Source: Cyrtodaria siliqua (Eukaryota > Mollusca > Bivalvia > Adapedonta > Hiatellidae). Taken from it: DNA of 64,000 bases. Shown here piece by piece: positions 17,522 to 29,204 of this stretch. The stretch is taken from assembly GCA_037043455.1 (NCBI GenBank), contig JAWPHD010011456.1, positions 1-64,000 of the forward strand. Reading direction: 5' to 3'. Position numbers and translations under genes: made by a program. Every line of letters starts with the position of its first letter. Position 1 is the first letter of the stretch. The notes beneath the pieces were generated by a model that saw only the letters and a list, made by a program, of their open reading frames with translations, ran no database searches and was not told the DNA's origin.

Positions 17522-18768
17522 TTTGTATGTTTAACTTCACAGGTCGATCCATTTGTCAATCCATCTTCAATGTTTACATTTACTGAAATGTCATATATCA
17601 TGCCAACTGCAACAGTGAGATTTTTCATCAAATTTGCCGTTTTACTTGCATCATCAGGAATAGCAATTATGAGCTTTTTTTGCTTTTCATTTGGAATATT
17701 TGCTAAAACAAGTGTATCATTGCATGGTACTATAATCTTCTGTCCTGCTAGTTGATCCATGAAGGCTTTATTGTAAGCGTCTACAAATTTGTTTTCTGTG
17801 AAGAGATGTGGTGCATTAGATGGATATCTATCATCATTTGTATTGATTTCACGATTTTTCAGTTCTTGTCTATCCTGATCTGTCAGTGCATTGTGACGAA
17901 GTCTGTTTAGAAGCTGTGCAAAATACATGTCATCTTTTTGTCGCATAATCTCAACAAGTTCAAACATTCGAAAATGTTCTTGCCATAGATTCGGTGCTAA
18001 TGCTAATGCTCCACGTTTAAGATCATTGAAAATCCATGAATCTCCAACAGGCATAAGTTGGTAGAGGTCTCCAACAGCAATAATGCTAACACCGCCAAAT
18101 GTATGCTTAGTACCTGTCAGCTCTTGCAATCTCTGATCTATGAAGGTCAGTAATCCATTTCCAACCATTGAGATTTCATCAATTATGACAACAGAAAGGT
18201 TTCTATACTTCATTCGGAATGTGTTCAGATCATCACAACTCAAATTATGGTTGCTTTGCATATATTTCTTATGAAAGGCTGAAGCAATGGTTACACCATT
18301 TATGTTGAAAGCCGCTTTGCCGGTAAATGCACACAAAAGTATCCTAGTGTCATCTGGGTTTTCACCTTCCTTTAAATTCAAAATTCGATATAATGTTTGA
18401 TATAAAGCTTTAATTAATACTGATTTGCCTACTCCAGCACCACCTGACAAGAATGTGAATAAGGGGTCAGTCTTTGTCTTTATCCAATGAACAATGTGAT
18501 TGTGAAATTCACGCTGTTTGCAATTCAAGTTTCTTAGAAGTTCCCGATAATGTTCATCAGACAAAATAACTCCACTTTCATCTACATTAGGAAGTGCGCA
18601 TGATGTTCCTAGTTCAATACCAATGTCATAATTTTTGTGTTCTAGCACTCTATCAGGATTGAAATAAACAAATGCTTCAGATTCAACAGATCCTTCGTCT
18701 TCAGCATCTGCATTTTCTTGTTGTGCACTCGGTGCGACTTCATCAAAAGCGTCATATTGATCATCCAT
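17494..18768 (-). pseudogene. Helitron ORF part 3: PIF1-family helicase
   Basis: 424 codons in the same frame as the preceding part, separated only by a TAG stop. Superfamily 1 helicase motifs are clear: Walker A FLSGGAGVGKS (107-116), Walker B VVIIDEISM (D197, E198), then GGVSIIAVGDLYQLMPVGD and EIMRQKDD. The helicase unwinds DNA during rolling-circle transposition. It breaks off at about 17494 where the frame shifts by one into the next part, which carries the last helicase motifs. Confidence 0.88.
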
Positions 18769-18771
18769 TGC

Positions 18772-19761
18772 CTATTGCAGTGCTACTTCAAGTTCTTCAG
18801 CATTCTGTTCATATTCTTTGCATTTATGATCAACAAAACGCTTCATTTCAAGATAACGTTCCTTGAATGTCTCAAATTTGTCGGACAGTTTTTTTTCATC
18901 TCTCCATGGCAAGAAAAGAAGTAGTTTCTCTCTGAAATGGTTCTCTTCATCATGTTTTGCATTAAACCGAACATATCTGATAATCCTTTTATTGATTCTT
19001 CTTCTGATTTTAATGCCATTTTTCAAAAGCACTACTGTATCATCTTGGCCAAATTCATTTTCTTGATGTTCTGGTTTACCTTCAAAAGCATCGTCATTTA
19101 TTTCTTCCACTTTTTCAAATTCTTTTGGATACACCACTTCTAGCTGTGAAACATAGTCAGCCAAACACCAGTTTTCTAACTGTTTTGGTCTTCTTGAATA
19201 TCTTTGTATTATATTGTCTGATACGATATCTGTTGAATCTGCTGGTAATTCATCCAGAATATCCTTGGACTTAATAAGTCTAATACGTTCTTCTGCTTGT
19301 GAGGTATTGATGAAGACAACCTCTCTAGAACTCTTTGTAAGTGGTATTTGAAGGACAAGGTAAACGGCTTCTTGAGCACCAACCTCAACACTATTAGAAA
19401 ACACATTTCCGATATGGCGTACTTGTCTTTTCAGGTCTAAGTTACCGTTTCTAGCTTTTTTTGCGGCAGAATCTAATAATGAACTCATGCCTCTCTGGGA
19501 TTTGCTTATGTAAGATACAATGTACATAGCGCATGCATATGGATCTAACACAAACTGCATATCAAGGTTTGCTTTCCAAGCGCGTAAAACTGTTTGATTG
19601 TACAAATTCACGCTCATTTGTTTTGGTTCTCTTTTCAAAAAGACTTTGGGACCATTCAGTGAACTACGAATGCATTTAATATACTCTTCTTCGCACAATT
19701 TGACAACTGACACTAAAAATTCATTGAATGAAATATTATCGTAGTCATCTTTTCTTTTCAT
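18772..19761 (-). pseudogene. Helitron ORF part 2: Rep catalytic tyrosines
   Basis: 329 codons continuing the Rep domain after a frameshift in an A/G-rich run at about 19745-19761. It carries the Rep tyrosine motif DPYACAMYIVSYISKSQ, with Tyr80 and Tyr84 three residues apart as expected for Helitron two-tyrosine nucleases. The rest is the linker to the helicase, charged and helical. The frame ends at TAG (18772-18774); two codons later the same frame continues as the helicase part, so this is a nonsense change rather than a natural end. Confidence 0.85.
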
Positions 19762-22700
19762 TCCATGTTTTCTGAAGTTCTACATATGTTTTTTTGTACT
19801 CGTCTGCTTCAGAATCTAGAGGCTCAAGAATCATTGTTTTATTCAATGGAGGCAGAGGATATTCAAAGCGACATTCCTTATCTTTATTTTTCTTACAAGT
19901 CTTTGTATGTTTGTGAGTCTGCAATGCAATCAAGTCTGCTATGTCGTTTTCTCCAGTGGAACAAGTAAGAAACTTATCAACATATTCAACAATTACATCA
20001 TTGGAATCATGACCATACTTTGGAGCTTTTTCTATCCAGACTAGCATGTGTATGTGGGGAGAACCTCGTTGCTGGAATTCAACACGATAAAAGAAATCAA
20101 CAACTTTTCCAATTGGCTCATGCCAACTTTTGAGCACAGTCCCAATAAATTGCTGAACTCTATGGTCAAAATACCTTGTACATGTAACCGGATCCTTTTG
20201 CACTAATTTCACCTTTTGTTCCCATGTCATTTTAGAAATCTGGTCATCTGTATATTCAACATTGTCATTTAACTTTCCTAACATTTTCAACAAATCGGTC
20301 CATTTTGAGTCGGCAGATGACAGAGACATAAACCATGTTGGTAACCCTAGTTGTCGGATCATCGCAAACACATCTTTTTTTCTCGTTTCTAGATACGCTG
20401 GTGAGTTTCTCAATTGCCTGAATATATAGTAACCTTCATCTTTACTAATAAACTGTTCAGTAATGTGAGGATCTCGAGCTTGAGCTGCTGTAATTGTTTT
20501 CCCTTCTGTTTCACATCTTCGGAGAGCTAGCTGAACCTTATCACTTATTTGTTTTAATTGTATTTTTTTCAATTTGAAAAATACATTTGGAACACTTTGG
20601 GCAGCCCGTCTATCTATACTTCTTAGTTCCCATTTTGCAACATCACTGTAATGTACAGGTACTAGTCTCTCATTGTTCTCAGGTCTCCTTTGTCCACAAA
20701 AGATAGTTGGAAAACAAAGATATTCTGAATCTACATCTTGATAAAGGCTTAATGGATGCTGACCTTCACCAGGTGCGAAAGTGTATATTTGATTTGATTT
20801 GTTTTGTTCATTTTCAACATTCAACAACGTATCTATATAACCAACATTTTCAACTGCTGCATCTTCAGTGTCTGAATCTACTTCCAATGATGAAGATTCG
20901 TCTTGGGAATTCACAGTCTGTTCACTAATGTTATTAGATGCCTCATTGACATTTTCTCTGCGTACCCCAGTTCCAGAAACAAATTCCTTTCCATCTTCTG
21001 CACTTTCAGTAACCTGCTTTATCCAGTTTTGGTCTATGTCAACATTTGAATCTTTATACAGAGTACTATGCTTCACCAACCAATGAAGAGCAACAAGAAC
21101 ACGCAATGGTCTTACATTTTCTGTAAATGCACACGATTGGAAGGAAATTTTTCGTTTCAACTTCACAGCTATAGTTACATTTTCATCGAGCGGTCTCGGT
21201 AAAGCAGTGAGAGTAGGCTGAATATCAACGGGTACATTAACAACATTCCCTTTCAAAGAGTACTGACCTCCTCTTGGCAATTCTCTAATTTGCATGAATG
21301 GAATTCTTAGTGAAATCAGTCTTTCCTCGAGTTGAAACAATTTTAACTCGTTTGGCTTTAAAGGCCATTTCATTCCATTTGCTTGACTTAACCTAGGAGT
21401 TTTATTTTCACGTAACGATGAATTGCACGTATGACAAACCCATTTTTTTCCATCAACTGATGTAAACCCTGTGAGATATGCTTCCTTCATTGCAGCATGT
21501 AGATTATCAGTGCTAACTACACTTTCTTTAAACCAAGTCTGGTGACAACAAGAGCATACATAGAGAGGACCAACTACAATTTTATCATGAAACAATTCAA
21601 TGCACTCTTCAATAATTCTGCCATATTTACGTTTTTTCACAGCACTGACTTCTTCACTTCTAAAATTATCTGTCTTCCGTTTCATTGATTTGCTATGTTT
21701 GTCCCTAATTAGTTCAGGTATTTTGTTTCTTTTGCATGATCTCCATTGTTGTTTCAGCACACGTTCTCGTTCTAAAACTATTGGCCTTTTCCTTGCATTT
21801 TTCTTTGAAACAAGCTCCTTCTTTCTTTCTTCATCTCTGAAATGTTCATTTCCCCTGGCTGTACGTTTGGTTTCTTTTTCTTTTTCTTTAAACTGTATAT
21901 CTATTCTGGCTAAACGTTTGCTTTTGAGTTCATGCCGTATTTCCTTTTGTCTAAATTGTACATCTTGTCTAGCTGAACGTTTGCTTTGTTTTTCTTTTTC
22001 TCTGAACTGTTCATCTTGTCTAGCTGAGCGTTTGGTTCTGAGCTCATCTTGTTTTTCTTTTTCTCTAAATTGTACATCTTGTCTAGATAAACATTTGCTT
22101 TGTTTTTCTTTTTCTCTGAACTGTTCATCTTGTCTGGCTGAACGTTTGCTTTGTTTTTCTTTTTCTCTGAACTGTTCATCTTGTCTGGCTGAACGTTTGC
22201 TTTGTTTTTGTTTTTCTCTGAACTGTTCATCTTGTCTGGCTGAACATTTGCTTTGTTTTTCTTTTTCTCTGAACTGTTCATCTCGTCTGGCTAAACGTTT
22301 GCTTTGTTTTTCTTTTTCTCTGTATAGGTCATTTTGTCTGGCTAACTGTTTACTTTTAAGCTCTTTCTCTCTGTACTGTTTGTTTTCCCTTTTTAACTTC
22401 ATATAGTTTTTCATGTAGAACTTTGTATCTGTTGCTTGAAACTGGGAGACATTTCCTGTCTCCTTAAGGACTTTTCTTTGAGATTTACAATTTCGTTCAA
22501 TTAAAGAATCTTGTTCATTAGAGCTGCTTCTCTGTCTTCTTTCAATGTTACTTTTCGAACGTTTGCTTTCAGCCATTCTTAGATTACCTCTCCTGGTAGC
22601 ACTTAATTCTGTCCTTTTATCTGGGATCTGTAAACATACATTTTCTCTTTCAGATGACTTTTCCTCAGATTTGCATAACTGATCTTTGAAATACTTGTCT

Positions 22701-23170
22701 ATTAAACTTGTAGTTTGTTCGATAGAGTTACAACCTTTTGCAATCTTTTCCTGTTCTACAAAACACAACGGCATTACATCAAATTGTAACGACAAGTCAA
22801 TTAGCATGCTTTCATAACATGCATACATAAAAGAAATTAAATCTACAAGCTTCTCAAAAGAAATCAACAATGCTGTCCCATCTGGTGCAGACAAACCATC
22901 ACTTCCATGCGAATGAGAATCAAAGAAATAAAACAAATCTTCATGGACAAACACTGCAGAGCATATTGAACCTATTATTATAAGGACGGATGAGACCCGT
23001 TCTAAAACTGTATGTAAAGCATTGTGTAGGGTTGGTAGATCATTATTTTCAAAATGAGTAATTCCACATCCACTGATGATATCACCTTTTCTAATATGAA
23101 TTTGCTTAGAAAATATTTCTACACATGGTGGAACATCCTCAAAACACAATAAATTCAGTCTCCCCCACAA
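19745..23170 (-). pseudogene. Helitron ORF part 1: peptidase remnant, DUF6570, HUH Rep
   Basis: 1141 codons; the first codon here is TTG, and the real start is upstream or lost. Residues 1-135 match the C-terminal half of a herpes-tegument-type (C76) cysteine peptidase, including FYFFDSHSHGSDG and PDGTALLISF, but the part with the catalytic Cys is absent. Residues about 243-443 are Lys/Arg/Glu repeats. At about 535-700 is a Cys-rich domain (YVCSCCHQTWF ... CHTC ... NGMKWPLKPNEL) resembling DUF6570. From about 905 is the Helitron-like N domain with the HUH motif GSPHIHMLVWIE (H1039, H1041). It ends in a frameshift into the next frame. Confidence 0.85.
21841..22400 (-). repeat. 51-bp coding minisatellite in the Helitron (Lys/Arg/Glu repeats)
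   Basis: Tandem units of 51 bp encode 17-residue repeats of the form QDEQFREKEKQSKRSAR, about ten copies with some shortened or altered (ELRTKRS, EIRHELKSKR). All keep the frame, so the array grew under a coding constraint. The product is a long charged helix, possibly a nuclear-localising or DNA-binding linker. An open frame on the plus strand across this region is a shadow of the repeat. Confidence 0.8.
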
Positions 23171-25309
23171 GGTACAAAATCAGCTCGGATCGGAGCCAGA
23201 GATAAAATCATGATACAGTTACAATCTTCCCAGGTAGCAGCCTTTTAATGACCCCTAACAAATTAACTGCAATATAAGTAGCCAGTGCTAATGTGGAACA
23301 GCTGGCATCATTCTGCAGCAGAACATACGATTGAGGATAAATTTACACATCATGAAATAAAACAATGTACTTGATGAAAATTCAGTTTATTTATTTTATA
23401 TATAGTGTTACTAGCATAGACTTACTTAATACATGTACAAATGGAAATTGTATCAGTTGCTTTAAAATGAGAAAAATATTGTTTTACTTACTAATAGTAT
23501 ACAACAACTTAGATTGTATTTTTAATAACTGTATTTTACTGTCCAATCTTTGACAGTTCTCAGGAATTATAACATTATCAAAAATAAGTACACTTTGTAG
23601 TAATATAGTATAAATCTATTGATGTACATAATGTTCATGCATATTTAGAAACCCTCATGATCACATCAATATATATATACTTAAAACCCCTCATTTCACC
23701 ACATCAATATATATAACCCTCATTAAACCACATCAATATAATTATATACTCGAGGGCTTAAAAAAACAACAGAAACAACAGATTATACCAAAGTTTAAAG
23801 GGACACACGGCAATCGTTTTTTTTAAAACTCGCGGTGTCCCATTAGTTTTTCTACATTACTTGCATTTGTTCAATTATTAATATTAATTATGAGAGGAGT
23901 ATAAAGAAAACTGTTTTTGCAAATCACTAACTGTTGATTATATTGTACCAATAATTTATATTTTAACCTATGAAAATATAAAAAGATAAATTGAAAACTC
24001 AAAATTGCATTGAATTATATGCAAGCAGGTTTAAAGTCAAATGATTCTGGATTAATAAATTGAATCGCCAGTTTTAATGCTTGATAAAAACTCAACAAGA
24101 TTGCCATGTGTCCCTTTAATATCTTATATTAATATCAGTTGTGGGTATAAATCATTTCATATTCACTTCATCAAATGAAACTCTCAAAATTGATTATTGA
24201 GAAAAGCGTTTTTTAATAAGTGTTTTTGACAATTTAAAAGGTCGAGACCTTAGTTTAACTGTTGCCTGTAAATGATATTGAAACTATATACACCAGGTGT
24301 TTTAAGCTCATTGATTATGTTTGTTTGCTATTGTCACATTTTACAAACTATTCTGTATTCTATAGATATGACTTGTTGAAGTGTTAAATGTATGGAAGGT
24401 ATAAAGCAATCACAAATAAAGTTACATGTATTAAATACACATACATGATCATGCTTTTTGGTAAGTAAAAAGACAATATGTCATACACTATGTATGATTC
24501 TATAACGTATATGCAGAGGTGGATCTAGAATTTTCGAATATTTTAGTATATGATCACATGTAAAACGCTCAATTTAATCATCTTATCAAAATTCTGGGTA
24601 AGTGAAAGAAGACAATGTGACACTCACTATACATGTATCTATAATGTATCTGCATGGGCGGATCTAAAATGTTCCATTTGTTGGAGGATATGAATTGATA
24701 AGTGTTAAAATAGCTATAGCAATGTACTAATGAAGTTTGTGGGCAGTTGTAACGAAACACAAGTCAACTATACATCAACTATCATGTATCTATGCCCTGT
24801 ATATGTATCTACAGGGGGCATATATTAAGGATTTGCAATTTCCTTGTGGCGGGGCCTGGGGGTATTTTGAGGAAATGGGATGCGGGTCCTTTATCTTTAC
24901 ACGTCCCGTAACAATGACATGTTATGTTATATTACATCTCAGTAATTGGTCATTTCATCGTATCGACTTTGGTGTCGATGTTAAGGGGCGTTTTCTTCGT
25001 AATCCTCTTAGCGGTGTTGTGTCAAGCTGACGTTTTTTTGAAGAGGCTTTGACTGGTGCAAAACATGGCAATTCTTCAAAACTCTCAAAATGACTTTCCT
25101 TCCCAAAGTTATACTCTATCTCATTTGAAGAGTTTTTGATGTGTAGACTCATCATTATGTGAACACTAAATATGAACGAAAAACACAAATGTACGCTTTA
25201 TAACATCTTGTAAGTTTTTGTCAGAGATGTAACTATTCTCCTCAGACCTCTGGTTTCATAATCAAGGCTCAGTATCATCTCATAACACACTCAACTCTGT
25301 GGATGCTTA
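23171..25309. other. Region upstream of the Helitron frame, no intact gene
   Basis: Contains the small TTAA-flanked element at 23799-24115 and, at about 24446-24800, two or three diverged repeats around GTAAGT..GACAATRTG...CTATACATGTATCTATAATGTATCTGC and GGATCTA. A 78-codon minus-strand frame at 24955-25188, ending with a basic Thr-Pro-rich tail, could be a remnant of a Helitron N-terminal exon. Nothing else is recognised. Confidence 0.4.
23799..24115. mobile_element. TTAA-flanked MITE, 317 bp
   Basis: Starts AGGGACACACGGCAATC and ends with GATTGCCATGTGTCCCT, a 17-bp inverted repeat with one mismatch. It is flanked on both sides by TTAA (23795-23798, 24116-24119). TTAA target duplications belong to the Kolobok and piggyBac superfamilies. 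No coding capacity, so non-autonomous. Confidence 0.75.
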
Positions 25310-26017
25310 TCAGTGAGCAGTAATAAAACATGGTTGGGCAATGCTGTCCAGGCAATTTATCATGGTCATTAACAAGTGTTTATCTGGACAACCTGCTAGG
25401 GAATAACAGTACTGGTAATTTTTATGATAGCAATGAATTTCTGGAGTTTTCGGTCTGATCTGTACCTTGTACGTAGGACTGAAAATGTTGACATATCTTT
25501 TACTTGTTTTCAAATCTGTTATTATTTGTGAATAAAGATTATCCCCAAATGTCAGAACATCACCAACAGCTGTAGAGCTATTAAGATTTGAATATTTTGC
25601 AAATAAAAGTGCTGTAAGAGCATTTGCTGTACATTGACTTCCCCGAAAAATTTCAGAAAATCTGCCATCTGCTTGATTAAAAGACCCTTGTAAAATTCCT
25701 ATGCTGTTAAACTTTTCTGTTCTTTGAGCAGCAACTTTCTGAGTACCGGTAGTGCTTTGAGCGACGCCTTGACTGGTTCTTTGAGCAACGTTTTGAGTGG
25801 TACTTTGAGCAACATTCTGACTGGTGTTTAGAGCAACATTTTGACTGGAAGTTTGACAGGTCTTTTCAACATTTTCTTTGTCAGCAAAAATGCTGATTGT
25901 TTTAGTCTTTTTGGATGGAAGACTAACCATTTTTTCTGTATTTTTAGAGGGAAGATTAACCTTTCTTTCCCCATCACTCTTCACCAATGACTTTTTCCAG
26001 TTCTTTCGCCTAGGCAT
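25310..26017 (-). pseudogene. Cysteine-peptidase-like (C76-type) N-terminal fragment
   Basis: 235 codons beginning MPRRKNWKKS. Residues 1-50 are basic. Residues 57-92 are an eight-residue repeat (variants of TSQNVAQS). From about 105 the sequence fits the N-terminal half of the tegument-protease-like fold: ILQGSFNQADGRF, then FRGSQCTANALTALL with the likely nucleophile Cys129, and GDNLYSQI. It stops after PCFITAH, before the Asp-His part. Residues about 165-235 are homologous to the start of the 19745-23170 frame, so the two overlap in homology rather than joining end to end. It could be the first exon of the Helitron gene or a second, truncated copy. Confidence 0.55.
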
Positions 26018-26117
26018 TATGAATCTGAAAAAGAAGAAATCTCTGTTAAAAACGAAATACGCACCATCTGTTTGCTAAATTATTTTTAGGTGTCAGGTCA
26101 ATATGACCTTGACCCAC

Positions 26118-26640
26118 AAAAAACAAGAGCGCTGCCTAACGGGGCGTTATACATCCGTTTCCTTAAGGTTATTATTAAATCTATTTATTTTACAACGATT
26201 GTTACCAATCACTTTCATCATGATAGTGACCTTGATCTACTGACCTCAAAATTAATAGGGGTCATCCTCTCACCACAGGCAGTTCAGCTATGCTATGAAG
26301 TTTCATGAGATCTGCTTCAGGGTTAGAGGAGTAATGGAGCGGACAAGGATTTTTCATTATCGGATGCTGGTGATCTTGACCTTTGACCTACTGACCTCAG
26401 AATCATTAGTGGTCATCCTCGCATCACAGGAAGTTCACCTATAAAGTTGCATGAGATTTGCTTCAGTGGGAGAGGAGTTATGGAGCGAACATTATCGGTC
26501 CCGGTGACATTGACCTTTGACCTCAAAATCAATAGGGGTCATCCTCTCACCACAGGCAGTTCATCTATGAAGTTTTTATTTTGATGATTTGCATCAGGGG
26601 GAGGAGGACAAGGTTGCTTCTACAGACAGACAGGGTGGAA
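26118..26640 (+). mobile_element. HINE-like element with ~139-bp monomers
   Basis: Starts near ACAAGAGCGCTGCC and contains about three diverged tandem units of ~139 bp, each with TGACCTTGA(C)CTACTGACCTC, AATAGGGGTCATCCTCTC and GCAGTTCA..TATGAAGTT. It ends near a short GACAGACAGGG microsatellite tail. No coding potential. Boundaries are approximate. Confidence 0.5.
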
Positions 26641-26684
26641 CCAGTATACACCACTAAACGAAATGTATAATTATTAAACAAAGG

Positions 26685-27955
26685 GCCAGAACTAAACACT
26701 AGATGGGTGTTCCGCGGAACACGTGTGTCGCCTGTCAGCGCTTTGTCAGTATAAGGTTTTTTGGACCCAGATAAATGACCTTGAAAATTTGGCCTAAGTT
26801 TTCGTGAAGAAAAAACTGAGTATTTAACCCATATAATTACCTTACGTGTGACCTTGACCTTTTTAGTATGGTCATGTTGATGTTGTCATGATGAGTGCAT
26901 ATTGAAAGTTTGATGAAGAAATATAAAAAAAAGACTAAGTTACAGCCAACATTAAGTTTTATATAATGACCTTCAGTGTGACCTTGACCTTTATATTTTA
27001 GTATGTCATTTTGATGTTTTCATGAGTATATATTGAAAGTTTGATGAAGAAATATAAAAAAAGACTAAGTTACAGCCAACATTAAGTTTTATATAATGAC
27101 CTTCAGTGTGACCTTGACCTTTATATTTTAGTATGGTCATGTCAATGTTGTCATGATGAGTATATATTGAAAGTTTGATGAAGAAGTATCAAGAAATGAC
27201 AAAGTTACAGCCGTCAAGTTTTATATAATGACCTTCAGTGTAACCTTGACCTTTATATTTTAGTATTGTTATGTCGATGTTGTCATGATGAGTATATACT
27301 GAAAGTTTGATGAAGAAATATCAATGAGAAAGTTATAGTCAACGTTAACTTTACGTGAAGAAAGAAATGAGTACTTAACTCATGTAATGACCTTCAGTGT
27401 GACCTTGACCTTGGTATTTTAGTATGGTCATGTCGATGTCATGATGAGTATATACTGAAAGTTTGATAAAGAAGTATCAAGAAATGACAAAAGTTACAGC
27501 CAACGTTAAGTTTTATACAATGACCTTCAGTGTAACCTTGACCTTTATATTTTAGTATTGTTATGTCGATGTTGTCATGAGTATATATTGAAAGCTTGAT
27601 AAAGAAATAATCAAAAAATGAGAAATTTATAGCCATTAAGTTTTCGTGAAGAAAAAACTCATATAATGACCTTCAGAGTGACCTTGACCTTAATATTTTA
27701 GTATGGTCATGTCGATGTTGTCATGATGAGTATATATTAAAAGTTTGATGAAAAAATTAGAAAGTTATAGCCAATGTTGTTTTCGTGAAGAAAGAAACGA
27801 GTATTTAACCCATATAATGACCTTAAGTGTGACCTTGACCTTTATATTTTAGTATGGTCATGTCATGATGAGTATATATTGAAAGTCTGATCAAGAAATG
27901 AGGAAGTTATAGCCAACGTTAAGTTTTCGCGACAGACGGACTGAGGACAAAGTGA
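26685..27955 (+). mobile_element. HINE-like element with ~130-160 bp monomers
   Basis: The 5' end has the palindrome GGTGTTCCGCGGAACAC (26706). Eight units follow, with the GTGACCTTGACCTT landmark at about 26846, 26976, 27106, 27238, 27397, 27529, 27677 and 27827. The end is a CGACAGACGGACTGAGG microsatellite-like tail. The palindrome recurs, slightly changed, at the start of the element at 56.04 kb. Confidence 0.6.
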
Positions 27956-28620
27956 TCCCTATGTATCGCATATTTCTTCGAAAAAGCAACACAAAAACAG
28001 GGCCTGTGGACGCGCTACTGGCTAAAACGGCTCTTACATCAAGGATTGTCGTTAAAGGGCCATAACTCTGCCAAAAATCATTCAACCGGAACACTGCGAC
28101 GATAATTATTATGCACAATCATCCTTGAAACACTTCGCTGAAATCCTAACTCGTACAGTACAGCTCACGCGAAACTCTCATTTTACTCTTTCACGCCCAG
28201 TGAGGTACTTACAAATCGCGTAATTTATATGTGGAGTTTTGATGATAAAACTACTCTGAGTGGGAATCACCTACGAGAAAAGCTCTTGGCGTACTTACGC
28301 CACAATACTTCGCGTAGACAAACTCAAAGTTCGTCGAGACGAAACTGCACAGGTTTCTAATTGCAGTCATTTTAATCCATTATTATTCAATAACTTCAAA
28401 AAAATCGAAGTAGAAGACAATTTTACTTTTGTTTTGGAAAAGCGGATGTGGAAAAACTTGGATGCCCGGATTATGTATACTGGGTCACGATAGTTATATG
28501 GTGGCTTCTATTACCGGCTTTGCAGCGACTGAACATAAAATTCAATTAGTAATTATTATACTGAAAATTATAATTATATTTTTAATTAATCGTTATTTGT
28601 AACAAATTTATTTTGCTGTT
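27956..28620. other. Unassigned region
   Basis: Mixed unique-looking sequence with a fragment of another HINE start (AGGGCCTGTGGACGCGCTAC at about 27995). No gene is seen; the 77-codon frame at 28260 has no support. Confidence 0.4.
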
Positions 28621-29190
28621 AATTGCCGTTTGTACAGCAAGACCTTTGTGTACACCAATCTATTTGTCCCTGATTGCAACAATGCAAATTGCCCACGGCG
28701 TTGAATACACAAGGAGAATTTAGTTTGATTAAATGACATATTTGACGTATTTCAGCATTTTAGGCGCAGCTATTTTGGTTTTAAGAGTCGCGGTCCTTTT
28801 AAATGAACGGCGGCACGTGTTTTGGAAGTCCAACACAGGAACACTTAAATGGCCTGTGGAGACCAATGTGCATTAGTAATTTAGTAGGAGCAGTGAGATG
28901 GGACAAAATGATGGCTACAAAAAAACTTACCACACCCACTTTTCACATAAAGAAGCAAAACTGGAAGTGAACCATTATTTCAAATTTAATGTTATTCACT
29001 TGAATAAACACAGGATTTGAAATTGGCCTAATGGTCGAACCACTAAATTAATTAACCAAAAGATGTGTGAACTTGTGTTTTTGCTTATCTGAAAAGTGGG
29101 TGGGGTAACTGACAAGTTCTCTCTTTGTTTATCACAAACTGGGTATCAAATAGTTGAGACTATCCTATGGATAAACAATTTATTAATAAA
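28621..29190 (+). repeat. Diverged direct repeat, copy 1
   Basis: About 560 bp beginning GTTTGTACAGCAAGACC after position 28621, containing AGGCGCAGCTATTTTGGTTTTA and CACTTTTCACATAAAGAAGC. It is repeated in the same orientation at 30541-31076 with scattered substitutions and small indels. The two copies bracket the 145-bp array element. Confidence 0.75.
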
Positions 29191-29204
29191 CATATCAACT
29201 AGAA

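Larger units (their letters stand above)
16388..23170 (-). mobile_element. Helitron with Rep, PIF1 helicase and endonuclease domains, decayed
   Basis: About 6.8 kb of minus-strand coding sequence for a rolling-circle transposase in the order peptidase-like remnant, basic repeats, DUF6570-like Cys domain, Helitron-like N domain with HUH, Rep tyrosines, PIF1 helicase, EEP endonuclease. The C-terminal EEP domain is typical of the Helentron/Helitron2 branch. Coding is broken three times: frameshift near 19750, an in-frame TAG at 18772-18774, and a frameshift near 17500. It is therefore not able to make the full protein from one frame. Termini were not resolved. Confidence 0.88.

Noticed and set aside
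21600..22406. 268-codon plus-strand frame rich in SFSLNCSSCLAERLL repeats
   Set aside because: Antisense shadow of the 51-bp coding repeat in the Helitron Rep protein.
28260..28493. 77-codon frame between repeats
   Set aside because: No recognisable content or codon pattern and it overlaps repeat-derived sequence.
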